Assembly (NCBI RefSeq): GCF_000721105.1
Contig: NZ_JOEV01000005.1
Coordinates: 62,001 to 126,000, forward strand
Direction of reading: 5' to 3'
Length of the DNA stretch: 64,000 nt
From: Streptomyces cellulosae
Lineage (GTDB): Bacteria > Actinomycetota > Actinomycetes > Streptomycetales > Streptomycetaceae
Positions 54,329 to 61,902 of this stretch are shown piece after piece. The notes under the pieces are model-generated. The model was given only the letters and a program-made list of their open reading frames with translations, searched no databases and was not told the origin of the DNA. The translations under genes and the position numbers were made by a program. Numbering within the stretch: the first letter of the stretch is position 1; every line of letters begins with the position of its first letter.

Positions 54329-55357
54329 ATGGCACAGGCCACCGACCCCTCTCGTTCGCAGCCCGCCACGCTCACCGACGTCGCCCGGCTGGCGGGCGTG
54401 TCCGTCGCCACCGCGTCCAAGGCCCTCAACGGCCGCAGCCAGGTGCGTGCCGAGACCCGGCAGCGGGTGATCGACGCTGCCGAGCGGCTGTCGTTCCGGC
54501 CCAACCAGCTGGCCCGCGGTCTGCTCGCCGGGCGCACGGGCACCGTCGGTCTGCTCACCAGCGACCTGGAGGGCCGGTTCAGCATCCCGATCCTCATGGG
54601 CGCCGAGGACGCCTTCGGAGCGGGCGCGGTAGCGGTGTTCCTCTGCGACGCGCGCGGTGACGCGATCCGCGAGCAGCACCACGTCCGCGCGCTGCTGGGC
54701 CGCCGGGTCGACGGCCTCATCGTGGTGGGCAGCCGTACCGACCCGCGCCCGTCCCTGGGCCGCGAGGTGCCCGTCCCCGTCGTCTACGCGTACGCGCCGT
54801 CGGAGGATCCGGCGGATCTGTCCATCGTCCCCGACAGCGTGGGCGCCGGCCGGATCGCCGTGGACCATCTGCTCGCCTGCGGCCGCAGCAAGATCGCGCA
54901 CATCACCGGCGACCCCGGCTATCTCGCGGCGCGGGAGCGGGCCTTGGGAGCCCGGTCCGCGCTGGCCGACGCCGGCCTCGCCCTGGTCGGCGAACCACGG
55001 TTCGGGGTGTGGTCGGAGGGCTGGGGACGGGCGGCCACCGCGATGCTGCTCGACCAGCACCCGGACATCGACGCCGTCCTGTGCGGCAGCGACCAGATCG
55101 CCCGCGGCGTCATGGACGTGCTGCGCGAACGGGGCCACCGGGTGCCGGAGGACGTGGCGGTCATGGGCTTCGACAACTGGCAGATCCTCACCTCCGCCTC
55201 CCGCCCGCCGCTGACCAGCGTCGACATGAACCTCGAACAGGTCGGGCGGGCGGCCGCGCACGCCCTGTTCGGCGCGATCGCCGGGGCCCGGCGCTCGGGC
55301 GTCGAGGCCCTGCCGTGCCGGGTGGTGATCAGGGGGTCCACCGCGCCGTTGTCCTGA
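54329..55357 (+). CDS. LacI-family regulator of locus C
   Basis: A 342-residue LacI/GalR protein. The helix-turn-helix and hinge are at about residues 14-65 (TLTDVARLAGVSVATASKAL, then FRPNQLARGLLAG), followed by the sugar-sensing domain (GLLTSDLEGRFSIPIL, DGLIVVGSRTD, MGFDNWQILTSASRPPLTSV). ATG 54329 has AGGAG upstream. It lies between the import operon (divergent) and the hydrolase operon (same direction), whose promoters share an operator core, so it very probably represses both until an arabinose-type inducer is present. Confidence 0.9.
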   Translation: MAQATDPSRSQPATLTDVARLAGVSVATASKALNGRSQVRAETRQRVIDAAERLSFRPNQLARGLLAGRTGTVGLLTSDLEGRFSIPILMGAEDAFGAGAVAVFLCDARGDAIREQHHVRALLGRRVDGLIVVGSRTDPRPSLGREVPVPVVYAYAPSEDPADLSIVPDSVGAGRIAVDHLLACGRSKIAHITGDPGYLAARERALGARSALADAGLALVGEPRFGVWSEGWGRAATAMLLDQHPDIDAVLCGSDQIARGVMDVLRERGHRVPEDVAVMGFDNWQILTSASRPPLTSVDMNLEQVGRAAAHALFGAIAGARRSGVEALPCRVVIRGSTAPLS

Positions 55358-55395
55358 GTGCCGCAGGCGGCGCCCCGGGGTCTCTCCCAGACCTC

Positions 55396-55440
55396 TTGAC
55401 ACTTGTGGGGACCGCACTTACGTTGCGAAAACCTTTTAGG
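55396..55440 (+). promoter_or_regulatory. Promoter and LacI-type operator of the secreted hydrolase operon
   Basis: A perfect TTGACA (-35, 55396-55401) and TACGTT (-10, 55419-55424) are 17 bases apart. The operator GAAAACCTTTTAGG (55427-55440) lies directly over the transcription start. The layout is the same as at 54149-54193 on the other strand. This is one of the clearest promoters in the window. Confidence 0.8.
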
Positions 55441-55561
55441 TCGTTTCAGCGGCTCTCGGGATCCAAGGGGGCACTCCCCTCGCCGGTCTCCTGCTTCGCC
55501 TCCAGCGCTTCCTCGTGCACCACGTGATGTCACACCGCCACGCCACACAGCAATGTCACAC

Positions 55562-55597
55562 CGCTATGCACATCGCTATGCACATCGCTATGCACAT
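55562..55597. repeat. Three tandem copies of a 12-base unit
   Basis: CGCTATGCACAT is repeated three times without gaps, flanked on both sides by ATGTCACACCG copies (55553 and 55602). It lies in the 5' leader of the large hydrolase gene. The period of 12 keeps a reading frame open, but no gene is supported. Confidence 0.85.
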
Positions 55598-55695
55598 CGC
55601 CATGTCACACCGCCATGTCCGATATGTCATGAGCACTACATGAGCGACGGCAGTCGATGCCCCGTCACCGTGCGCCAGGGTGCGGACACGTGCCG

Positions 55696-55747
55696 TCGGC
55701 TGGACAGGTCGACCGGTCAGTTCGACCGGTCAGTCCGACTGGACAGG
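55696..55747. repeat. Four degenerate copies of a 13-base repeat
   Basis: Units of 13 bases begin at 55696, 55709, 55722 and 55735; the two middle ones are TCGACCGGTCAGT and the outer ones diverge. The unit resembles that at 50776-50811 (TCGTCCGGTCAAG). It lies just upstream of the small ORF at 55757. Confidence 0.75.
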
Positions 55748-55756
55748 GAGCATCCG

Positions 55757-55915
55757 ATGAGAAGACGACGGACGGCGGTCCCCGCAGGGACCGACAGCGC
55801 GTTCCACCGACACGACGCCGGCGCACGAGGCGACGACGGCACGGCCCGGCTCCGGCTGAACGCGGCCCCGCAAGCCGCTCACTCGCCGCGCGTCCAGGAA
55901 CGGCAGGCCCTGTGA
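55757..55915 (+). CDS. Small ORF coupled to the large hydrolase gene
   Basis: A 52-residue frame beginning MRRRRTAVPAGTD at ATG 55757, with GGGAG 6 bases upstream. Its TGA overlaps the ATG of the large hydrolase gene by one base (TGATG), so ribosomes could pass from one to the other. The hydrolase itself has only a poor ribosome-binding site. The peptide is basic and of no known family; it may serve only to couple translation. Confidence 0.4.
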   Translation: MRRRRTAVPAGTDSAFHRHDAGARGDDGTARLRLNAAPQAAHSPRVQERQAL

Positions 55916-58900
55916 TGAAGCGCCTCCTCCTCGCACTGGCGCTCATCGTCTGTTCCGTCCTCACCGCGGCACCGGCCCACGCGGCGCAGACCATCGGGTT
56001 CCCCACCTTCGGCGGACCCGCGATCCCGTCCCCGCCCGTCGCCTACACACCGGGCGACATGATGCGGAGCATCTACGACGCGGAGAGTCCGGGAACCGAC
56101 TTCTGGATGGACCGCCTGCTGGCCCGCTCCGGCGACGACCCGGCCGGCCCCTGGCTGATGAGCCGTGGCCGCGCCGTCTTCATGAAGGAACACGACCCCT
56201 CCAAGCTGGGGTTCGGCGGCAAGGTCGCCTACTGGGAGAGCATCAACGACAACAGCGCCTATACCGTCGCGATCACCCCTGGCACCTTCACGGAGCAGGT
56301 CTCCCAGCGCCTGCAGGCTCCCAGTTACTGGAAGAGCGTGCACACCAACGGCTCGGTCACCGTCAACCAGACCAAGTTCATCACCGACAACAACGTCGCC
56401 GTGACCAACCTGTCCATCAAGAACAACGGCACCAGCTCCACCACACTCCAGTTACGGGCGACCTCCCCGTACGCCACCACGGGCGCCGGCAGCGAACTGA
56501 CCGGTCAGGTGAACGCCTACAACAACCTCACGACCATCCGCCCGCGGCTCAGCGGCGACGGCTTCACCGTCTCCAGCGGCGGCCTCAACCGGTCGGTGAC
56601 GATCGCGGCCGGAGCCACGGTGACCACGAAGGTGGTCATGGGCTTCGTCACCGACGAGATCCCCGAGTCCCTCACGGAGTACAACGCCTACGCGGGCTAC
56701 TCCCCCGCGACCGCGTTCGCGACCCATGTCAGGGCCTACAACCTGTGGTGGGCGCAGAACGTGCCCTACATCGACGTACCCGAGCCCGCGATCAAGAAGA
56801 GCGTCTACTACCGCTGGTGGCTGATGCGCTTCAACAACCTCGACGCCGACATCCCCGGGCAGACCTTCCAGTTCCCGACCTCGACCGAGGGCGTCCTCGG
56901 CTACAACAACGCGATCGCGCTCACCCAGCCCATGCACATCGACGACCTCAAGTACCTGCGCAACCCGGCCTACGCGTACGGGGACTGGCTCAGTGTCGGC
57001 CAGGTCTCCAAGGGCGGCCGCTTCCTCGACAACCCGGGCGACCCGGAGAACTGGTCCAACAGCTACACCCAGTACATCGCCGAGGCGGCCTGGAAGAGCT
57101 ACCAGATCCACGGCGGCCAGCCGGCGATCGCCGGCAACCTCGCCCACTACGCGGAGGGCGACGTCAAGGGCCAACTCGCGTACTACGACCACGACAACAA
57201 CAAGCTGATCGAGTACGACTGGGGCGCCCTGACCGGCAACGACGCCGACGCGGTCTCCTTCCACTGGAAGCCCGGCACCATGGACCGCGCCGAGTCCGCC
57301 TACCAGTACTCCGGCGCGCTCGCCGCCGCGCAGGCCTACGAGGCGACCGGCAACACGGCCAAGGCCACCGAGATGCGTACGCTCGCGACGCAGATCAAGG
57401 ACGCGATCGTCAACGTGCTGTGGAATCCGAACCGGCAACTGTTCGAGCACCGGCTGAAGTCGACCAACGAGTGGGTGCCGTGGAAGGAAATCAACAACTA
57501 CTACCCCTTCTCGGTCGGAGCCGTCCCCAACACCGCGACCTACAAGCAGGCGCTGCGTCTGTTCGACGACCCGGCCCAGTACCCCGTCTTCCCCTTCTAC
57601 ACGGCCAACCAGGCCGACAAGAAAGCGGCGGCCGACGCGGGGAACCCGGGCTCGAACAACTTCTCCACCATCAACTCCACGGTTCAGTTCCGGCTGTACT
57701 CCTCGGTGCTGCGCAACTACCCCAACTCGTGGATGAAGGCGACCGACTACAAGAAGTTGCTCTACTGGAACGCCTGGGCGCAGTACGTCGGCGGTGACAC
57801 CCGGTGGCCGGACGCCAACGAGTTCTGGGCCGATTGGAACGGCAGCTCGATCGACTACCGCTCCTGGATCCACCACAACATCCTGGGCAGCAGCAACTGG
57901 ACCGTGATCGAGGATGTGGCGGGCCTGCGGCCCCGTAACGACGCCAAGGTCGAGCTCTCCCCGATCGACATCGGCTGGGACCACTTCACCGTCAACAACC
58001 TCCGCTACCGGGGCGCCGACCTCTCCGTCGTCTGGGACGACCCGGCCGACGGCGTGGTGCGCTACCCGGGCGTCCCCCAGGGGTACTCGATCTACGTCAA
58101 CGGAAACCGGGTCGCCACCGTCAGCTCGCTGGTGCCCTTCACCTGGGATCCGGCCACCGGTGACGTCACCACGACCGGCACGGTCACCCACCACGCGGCC
58201 GTCCCCGGCCTCAAGGCCCCCAACCAGGTCGTACAGGACAGCCCCCGGCTGACCGACATGTTCGCCAAGGCCGGGGTCGACCTCACCGCCGACCTGACCA
58301 ACCTCGCAGCCGGAGCGACGGCGTCCGCCTCCTACACCGGCTCCGGCAGCACCCTTTCCGGCGCGGTCGACGGCTACCCCACCAACGAGCCGTTCTGGGG
58401 CGCCGGCGGCTCCCCCAACAACCAGGACTGGTACGAGCTCAACCTCGGCACCGCCCGCACGTTCAACGAGGTGCGCCTCCACTTCAAGGACAGCCGCCCG
58501 GCGAGTACCACCTATCGGGCCCCGTCCGCGTACACCATCCAGTACGACAACGGCACTACGTGGGTGGACGCGCCCGGGCAGACCAAGAGCCCGGCGACAC
58601 CCCGGGCCAACTACAACCTGGTGCGGTTCCCCGCGGTCAACGCCCAACGCGTAAGAGTCCTCGCCACCAACGCCTCGGGGGCGAAGACGGGCCTCACCGA
58701 GGTGAAGATCTTCAACCGAGGTGGCGTCCAGCCACCGGCCAACCTGGCGACGTCCGCGACGGCCTCCGCGTCATACACCTCCCCCTGGGAGAACGTCGCC
58801 GCCCTCAACGACGGCATCGACCCGCCCTCGTCCAACGACACCGTGAACCCGCGGTGGGGCACCTGGCCCGAGACCGGACAGCAATGGGCCGAACTGACCT

Positions 58901-59184
58901 GGCCGTCGGCGAAGACCATCAACAAGGCCGAGGTGTACTTCTTCGACGACGACGAGGGCATCGACCTGCCCGCCTCATGGAAACTCCAGTACTGGAACGG
59001 CAGCGCCTACGTCGACCTACCCGGGGTGAGCGGCTACCCCCTGGCCAGGAACCAGTACAACACCGTCACGTTCACCCCGACGAACACCACGCGACTGCGG
59101 ATGCTGCTCACGGGCAACGGCACCAACTCCGTCGGGCTCCTGGAGACCAAGGTGTACGGCCCCACCACCACCTCCGAGCGATGA
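55915..59184 (+). CDS. Large secreted MGH1-like glycoside hydrolase with two discoidin domains
   Basis: A 1089-residue exported enzyme. A Sec signal (MKRLLLALALIVCSVLTAAP, cleaved near AHAAQ) leads a beta-domain and an (alpha/alpha)6 catalytic barrel up to about residue 790, with segments such as YYRWWLMRFNNLDADIPGQT, DAVSFHWKPGTMDRAESAYQ and WSNSYTQYIAEAAW. Two F5/8-type C (CBM32-like) domains follow, about 795-935 (NLAAGATASASY) and 940-1085 (NLATSATASASY). The catalytic part resembles the MGH1/GH63-like group; specificity is unknown. It is induced with GH43 and probably attacks an arabinose-bearing polymer outside the cell. ATG 55915 is used; a GTG precedes it. Confidence 0.8.
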   Translation: MKRLLLALALIVCSVLTAAPAHAAQTIGFPTFGGPAIPSPPVAYTPGDMMRSIYDAESPGTDFWMDRLLARSGDDPAGPWLMSRGRAVFMKEHDPSKLGFGGKVAYWESINDNSAYTVAITPGTFTEQVSQRLQAPSYWKSVHTNGSVTVNQTKFITDNNVAVTNLSIKNNGTSSTTLQLRATSPYATTGAGSELTGQVNAYNNLTTIRPRLSGDGFTVSSGGLNRSVTIAAGATVTTKVVMGFVTDEIPESLTEYNAYAGYSPATAFATHVRAYNLWWAQNVPYIDVPEPAIKKSVYYRWWLMRFNNLDADIPGQTFQFPTSTEGVLGYNNAIALTQPMHIDDLKYLRNPAYAYGDWLSVGQVSKGGRFLDNPGDPENWSNSYTQYIAEAAWKSYQIHGGQPAIAGNLAHYAEGDVKGQLAYYDHDNNKLIEYDWGALTGNDADAVSFHWKPGTMDRAESAYQYSGALAAAQAYEATGNTAKATEMRTLATQIKDAIVNVLWNPNRQLFEHRLKSTNEWVPWKEINNYYPFSVGAVPNTATYKQALRLFDDPAQYPVFPFYTANQADKKAAADAGNPGSNNFSTINSTVQFRLYSSVLRNYPNSWMKATDYKKLLYWNAWAQYVGGDTRWPDANEFWADWNGSSIDYRSWIHHNILGSSNWTVIEDVAGLRPRNDAKVELSPIDIGWDHFTVNNLRYRGADLSVVWDDPADGVVRYPGVPQGYSIYVNGNRVATVSSLVPFTWDPATGDVTTTGTVTHHAAVPGLKAPNQVVQDSPRLTDMFAKAGVDLTADLTNLAAGATASASYTGSGSTLSGAVDGYPTNEPFWGAGGSPNNQDWYELNLGTARTFNEVRLHFKDSRPASTTYRAPSAYTIQYDNGTTWVDAPGQTKSPATPRANYNLVRFPAVNAQRVRVLATNASGAKTGLTEVKIFNRGGVQPPANLATSATASASYTSPWENVAALNDGIDPPSSNDTVNPRWGTWPETGQQWAELTWPSAKTINKAEVYFFDDDEGIDLPASWKLQYWNGSAYVDLPGVSGYPLARNQYNTVTFTPTNTTRLRMLLTGNGTNSVGLLETKVYGPTTTSER

Positions 59185-59196
59185 AGGGTGTGCCCA

Positions 59197-60693
59197 GTGA
59201 CCCGTTCCAGATTCCTGTCCGTGCTCACCGCCGCGCTCGCCATCGTGGTCGCCTTGCTGGTGGCGCCTCCACCAGCTGCCGCGGCCGCCACGTTCACCTC
59301 GCCCGGGGTGAACCAGAACGGCGGCAACTGTGTTGATCTGCCGAACAGTTCGTCGACCGACGGAACACAGCTGCGCGCGTTCACGTGCGGTTCCGGAGCG
59401 AACCAGAACCTCGGCTTCACTCCCGTCGCAGGGTCGAGCGACACCTACACGATCACCACCCAGTCCGGTCAGTGCGTCGATGTCCACGGCGCGTCCACGG
59501 CGGACGACGCCGCGATCATCCAGTGGCCCTGCCACGGCGGGACGAACCAGCAGTGGCGGCTCGCGCCGGTGTCGGTGAGCGGCACCGACAAGACCTTCAA
59601 CCTGGTCTCCGTCAGCTCCGGCAAGTGCGTGACACCGAGCGGCGGTTCGACGGCCTCGAACACCGACCTGGTGCAGCTGCCCTGCGCCACCGCCAACGGC
59701 AGGGTGTGGCGGCTGCCCGGCTTCACCGGCGGCTCCACGAGCCCGCACACCTTCACCAACCCGCTCTCCCAGCACGGACCCGACCCCTGGCTGACGTACT
59801 ACGACGGGTACTACTACCTCGCCACCACCACCTGGAACTCGACGGTCACCATGCGCAAGGCCAGCACCCTCGCGGGGCTCGCCACCGCCACCGACCAGGT
59901 GATCTTCAACCTCACCCGGCCCAACGGCGCCGGCACGATGTGGGCCCCGGAGTTCCACCTCCTCGACGGCCCCAACGGAAAGCGGTGGTACTTCTACTAC
60001 ACGGCCGGCCGGGAGCCGTACGACCTGGGCACCCAGCGGATCCACGTGCTGGAGAGCGCCGGCCTGGACCCGATGGGGCCCTACACCTTCAAGGCCGACC
60101 TGCTCGACCCTACCCAGGACAACACCTGGGAGCTGGACCCGAGCATTCTGCGACTGGACGGCAAGCTCTACCTCCTCGGCACCTTCTACAACGGCTCGCA
60201 GCCCATGTTCATCCGGCCGCTGTCCAACCCGTGGACCGCGAGCGGCAGCCGCCGGGTGCTGTCCACCCCCACCTACAGCTGGGAGACGGTGGGCGGCGCG
60301 GTCAACGAGGGCGCCGAAGTCCTCCAGCGGGGCGGCAAGACGTTCATCGTCTACTCCGCCAGCCACTGCTCCACGCCCGACTACAAACTGGGAATGCTCA
60401 CCTACAACGGCGGCGACCCGCTCAACTCCTCCTCCTGGGTGAAGTCGCCGAACCCGGTCTTCCAGAGGTCCAACGCCAACGGTGTGTACGGCCCCGGCCA
60501 CAACGGCTTCTTCAAGTCACCCGACGGGACGGAGGACTGGATGGTCTACCACGCCAACAGTTCCGCCTCCGGCGGCTGCGACATGAACCGCAGCACCAGA
60601 GCGCAGAAGTTCACCTGGAACGCCGACGGCACACCGAACTTCGGCACCCCGGCGGCCCTCGGCGTCACGCTGCCCGCACCGTCAGGGGAGTAG
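59197..60693 (+). CDS. Secreted GH43 exo-arabinanase-like enzyme with ricin-type lectin domain
   Basis: A 498-residue exported enzyme. After a Sec signal (TAALAIVVALLVAPP), residues about 35-170 form a ricin B/CBM13 domain with three repeats ending NQNLGF, NQQWRL and GRVWRL. The GH43 propeller follows: HGPDPWLTYYDGYYYLATTT, WAPEFHLLDG, WELDPSIL and NEGAEVLQRGGKTFIVYSAS supply the likely Asp, Asp and Glu triad. The pattern is closest to exo-alpha-1,5-arabinofuranosidases. GTG 59197 is preferred, with AAGG about 9 bases upstream. It lies 12 bases after the large hydrolase in the same operon. Confidence 0.85.
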   Translation: MTRSRFLSVLTAALAIVVALLVAPPPAAAAATFTSPGVNQNGGNCVDLPNSSSTDGTQLRAFTCGSGANQNLGFTPVAGSSDTYTITTQSGQCVDVHGASTADDAAIIQWPCHGGTNQQWRLAPVSVSGTDKTFNLVSVSSGKCVTPSGGSTASNTDLVQLPCATANGRVWRLPGFTGGSTSPHTFTNPLSQHGPDPWLTYYDGYYYLATTTWNSTVTMRKASTLAGLATATDQVIFNLTRPNGAGTMWAPEFHLLDGPNGKRWYFYYTAGREPYDLGTQRIHVLESAGLDPMGPYTFKADLLDPTQDNTWELDPSILRLDGKLYLLGTFYNGSQPMFIRPLSNPWTASGSRRVLSTPTYSWETVGGAVNEGAEVLQRGGKTFIVYSASHCSTPDYKLGMLTYNGGDPLNSSSWVKSPNPVFQRSNANGVYGPGHNGFFKSPDGTEDWMVYHANSSASGGCDMNRSTRAQKFTWNADGTPNFGTPAALGVTLPAPSGE

Positions 60694-60697
60694 CCCG

Positions 60698-60745
60698 ATG
60701 AGACGACGATCTCGCTTCCTGTCCCTCTGGGCGGCAGAAGAACCA
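60698..60745 (+). pseudogene. Orphan gene start after the GH43 gene
   Basis: Four bases after the GH43 stop, an ATG with GGGGAG 7 bases upstream opens MRRRSRFLSLWAAE, which looks like the basic start of a signal peptide. The frame continues to 61060 but becomes low-complexity and runs into the convergent LysR gene. I infer that a third secreted enzyme once began here and was lost when the LysR module came to lie next to it. Confidence 0.35.
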
Positions 60746-60949
60746 GATCCTGAACGGCCCCTACAGGAGGCTGAGTCCAGGGGAGGGCCTTGGGCCGGTG
60801 GCCGCAAGCCGGTGGCCGCAGGACGATGGCGCGGGCGGTCCGGCCCGACGTCTGCGCCGGGCGCCGCTCCACCGAGCCACTCGACGTCACCAGGCAGGCA
60901 GGACGCGCCCTGCCCGGGAAGGCCGCTTCGTTCCGTGCCGGTGGATGTC

Positions 60950-61831
60950 TCAGACCGTGGCCCGGATGATCCCCACGGTGCGCGCCAGGTGCGGCTCGGA
61001 GCGTTCGGCACGGTGGGCGACGGCCAGCTCCACGCGCGCGTCGGCCCCGGCCAGCGGTAGGTAGGCGACGCCGTCGAGCGCGAGCGCGGTCACGGGCTCG
61101 GGTACGACGGCGACGCCGAGGCCGCCGGCCACGAGCGTGACCAGTGTCGACGTCTCGCCGACCTCGTGGCGGATGTGCGGTTCGACACCGGCGTCGCGCA
61201 GCAGGCCCAGCACGACGTCGTACATCACCGACCGGCGGTCGGCGGAGTGCACGATCAGGTCGGCACCGGCGAGGTCCGCGGCGCGCAGCCGTTTCCGGCG
61301 GGCGAGGGGGTGGTCGACCGGTACGGCGACGACGAGCCGGTCCCGGCGCAGGGTGTGCACGGTGAGGGAGAGGTCGGCCGCCGGTGGGCGCAGCAGCGCG
61401 ACGTCGATCGCGCCGGTGCGCAGCGCCTCGACCTGGTCGGGTGCCAGCATCTCGCCGCGGAAGGAGAAGTCGACGCCGGGAAGCTCCTCCGTGAGGCGGC
61501 GAGAGAGAGCGGGCAGGAGGCTGTACGTCGCCGAGCCCACGCACCCGATCGAGAGGTGGCCCACCGCGCCGGCGGCGACGAGCCGTGCGTGGTGCGCGGC
61601 CCCGTCGACGTCGGCGAGGATCGCGCGCACCCGCTCGAGGTAGGCCCGGCCGGCCTCGGTGAGGTCGACGCGGCGGGTGGTGCGGTGGAGCAGTTCGACA
61701 CCGAGTTCGGCCTCCAGCTGGCGGATCTGCGTGGAGAGCGGCGGCTGGGCCATGTGGAGCCGTTCGGCGGCGCGACCGAAGTGGCGCTCCTCGGCCACGG
61801 CCACGAAGTACCGCAGGTGACGCAGATCCAT
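60950..61831 (-). CDS. LysR-family regulator of the thiolase-CoA transferase operon
   Basis: A 293-residue LysR-type protein. The helix-turn-helix lies at residues 1-60 (MDLRHLRYFVAVAEERHFGR, PPLSTQIRQLEAELGVELLH), and the effector domain follows (GHLSIGCVGSATYSLLPALS). It matches the CatR/PcaQ/BenM-like group that senses aromatic catabolites such as muconate or 3-oxoadipate. It is divergent from the thiolase gene with 71 bases between, where two inverted repeats lie over the thiolase promoter. LysR proteins usually activate the divergent operon and repress themselves. Confidence 0.9.
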   Translation of the reverse strand: MDLRHLRYFVAVAEERHFGRAAERLHMAQPPLSTQIRQLEAELGVELLHRTTRRVDLTEAGRAYLERVRAILADVDGAAHHARLVAAGAVGHLSIGCVGSATYSLLPALSRRLTEELPGVDFSFRGEMLAPDQVEALRTGAIDVALLRPPAADLSLTVHTLRRDRLVVAVPVDHPLARRKRLRAADLAGADLIVHSADRRSVMYDVVLGLLRDAGVEPHIRHEVGETSTLVTLVAGGLGVAVVPEPVTALALDGVAYLPLAGADARVELAVAHRAERSEPHLARTVGIIRATV

Positions 61832-61841
61832 ATGTCGTCCG

Positions 61842-61895
61842 TATCAATGGGCTCTGATATGCGTACTTCAGAATATCGCTCCCTGGGGTTAGCGT
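61842..61895 (+). promoter_or_regulatory. Thiolase promoter with LysR-type binding sites
   Basis: TTCAGA (-35, 61867-61872) and TAGCGT (-10, 61890-61895) are 17 bases apart. The -10 is 7 bases from the ATG, so the thiolase message is probably leaderless. Two dyads overlap the promoter: TATCA-N8-TGATA (61842-61859) and GATAT-N12-ATATC (61856-61877). Their form fits the T-N11-A type of LysR site, and the second covers the -35 box. Confidence 0.6.
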
Positions 61896-61902
61896 CGCTG
61901 CC

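Larger units (their letters stand above)
55358..55756. other. Long leader region of the secreted hydrolase operon
   Basis: About 400 bases. It starts with the promoter at 55396-55440 and then carries a threefold 12-base repeat (55562-55597) and a fourfold 13-base repeat (55696-55747). A frame across the first repeat would read MSHRYAHRYAHRYAHRH and then a cysteine-rich CPICHEHYMSDGSRC stretch, but it has no family match or good start site. Confidence 0.5.

Noticed and set aside
55403..55756. Cysteine-rich peptide (CPICHEHYMSDGSRC) as a real zinc-binding gene
   Set aside because: It spans a threefold repeat and the 13-base repeats, starts next to the promoter, and has no convincing ribosome-binding site.
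56452..58647. A 731-codon minus-strand open frame
   Set aside because: Antisense of the large hydrolase gene; valine/glycine-rich with no motif.
60794..60820. Direct repeat GCCGGTGGCCGCA as an attachment site
   Set aside because: Only two adjacent 13-base copies, no integrase and no partner copy elsewhere in the window.
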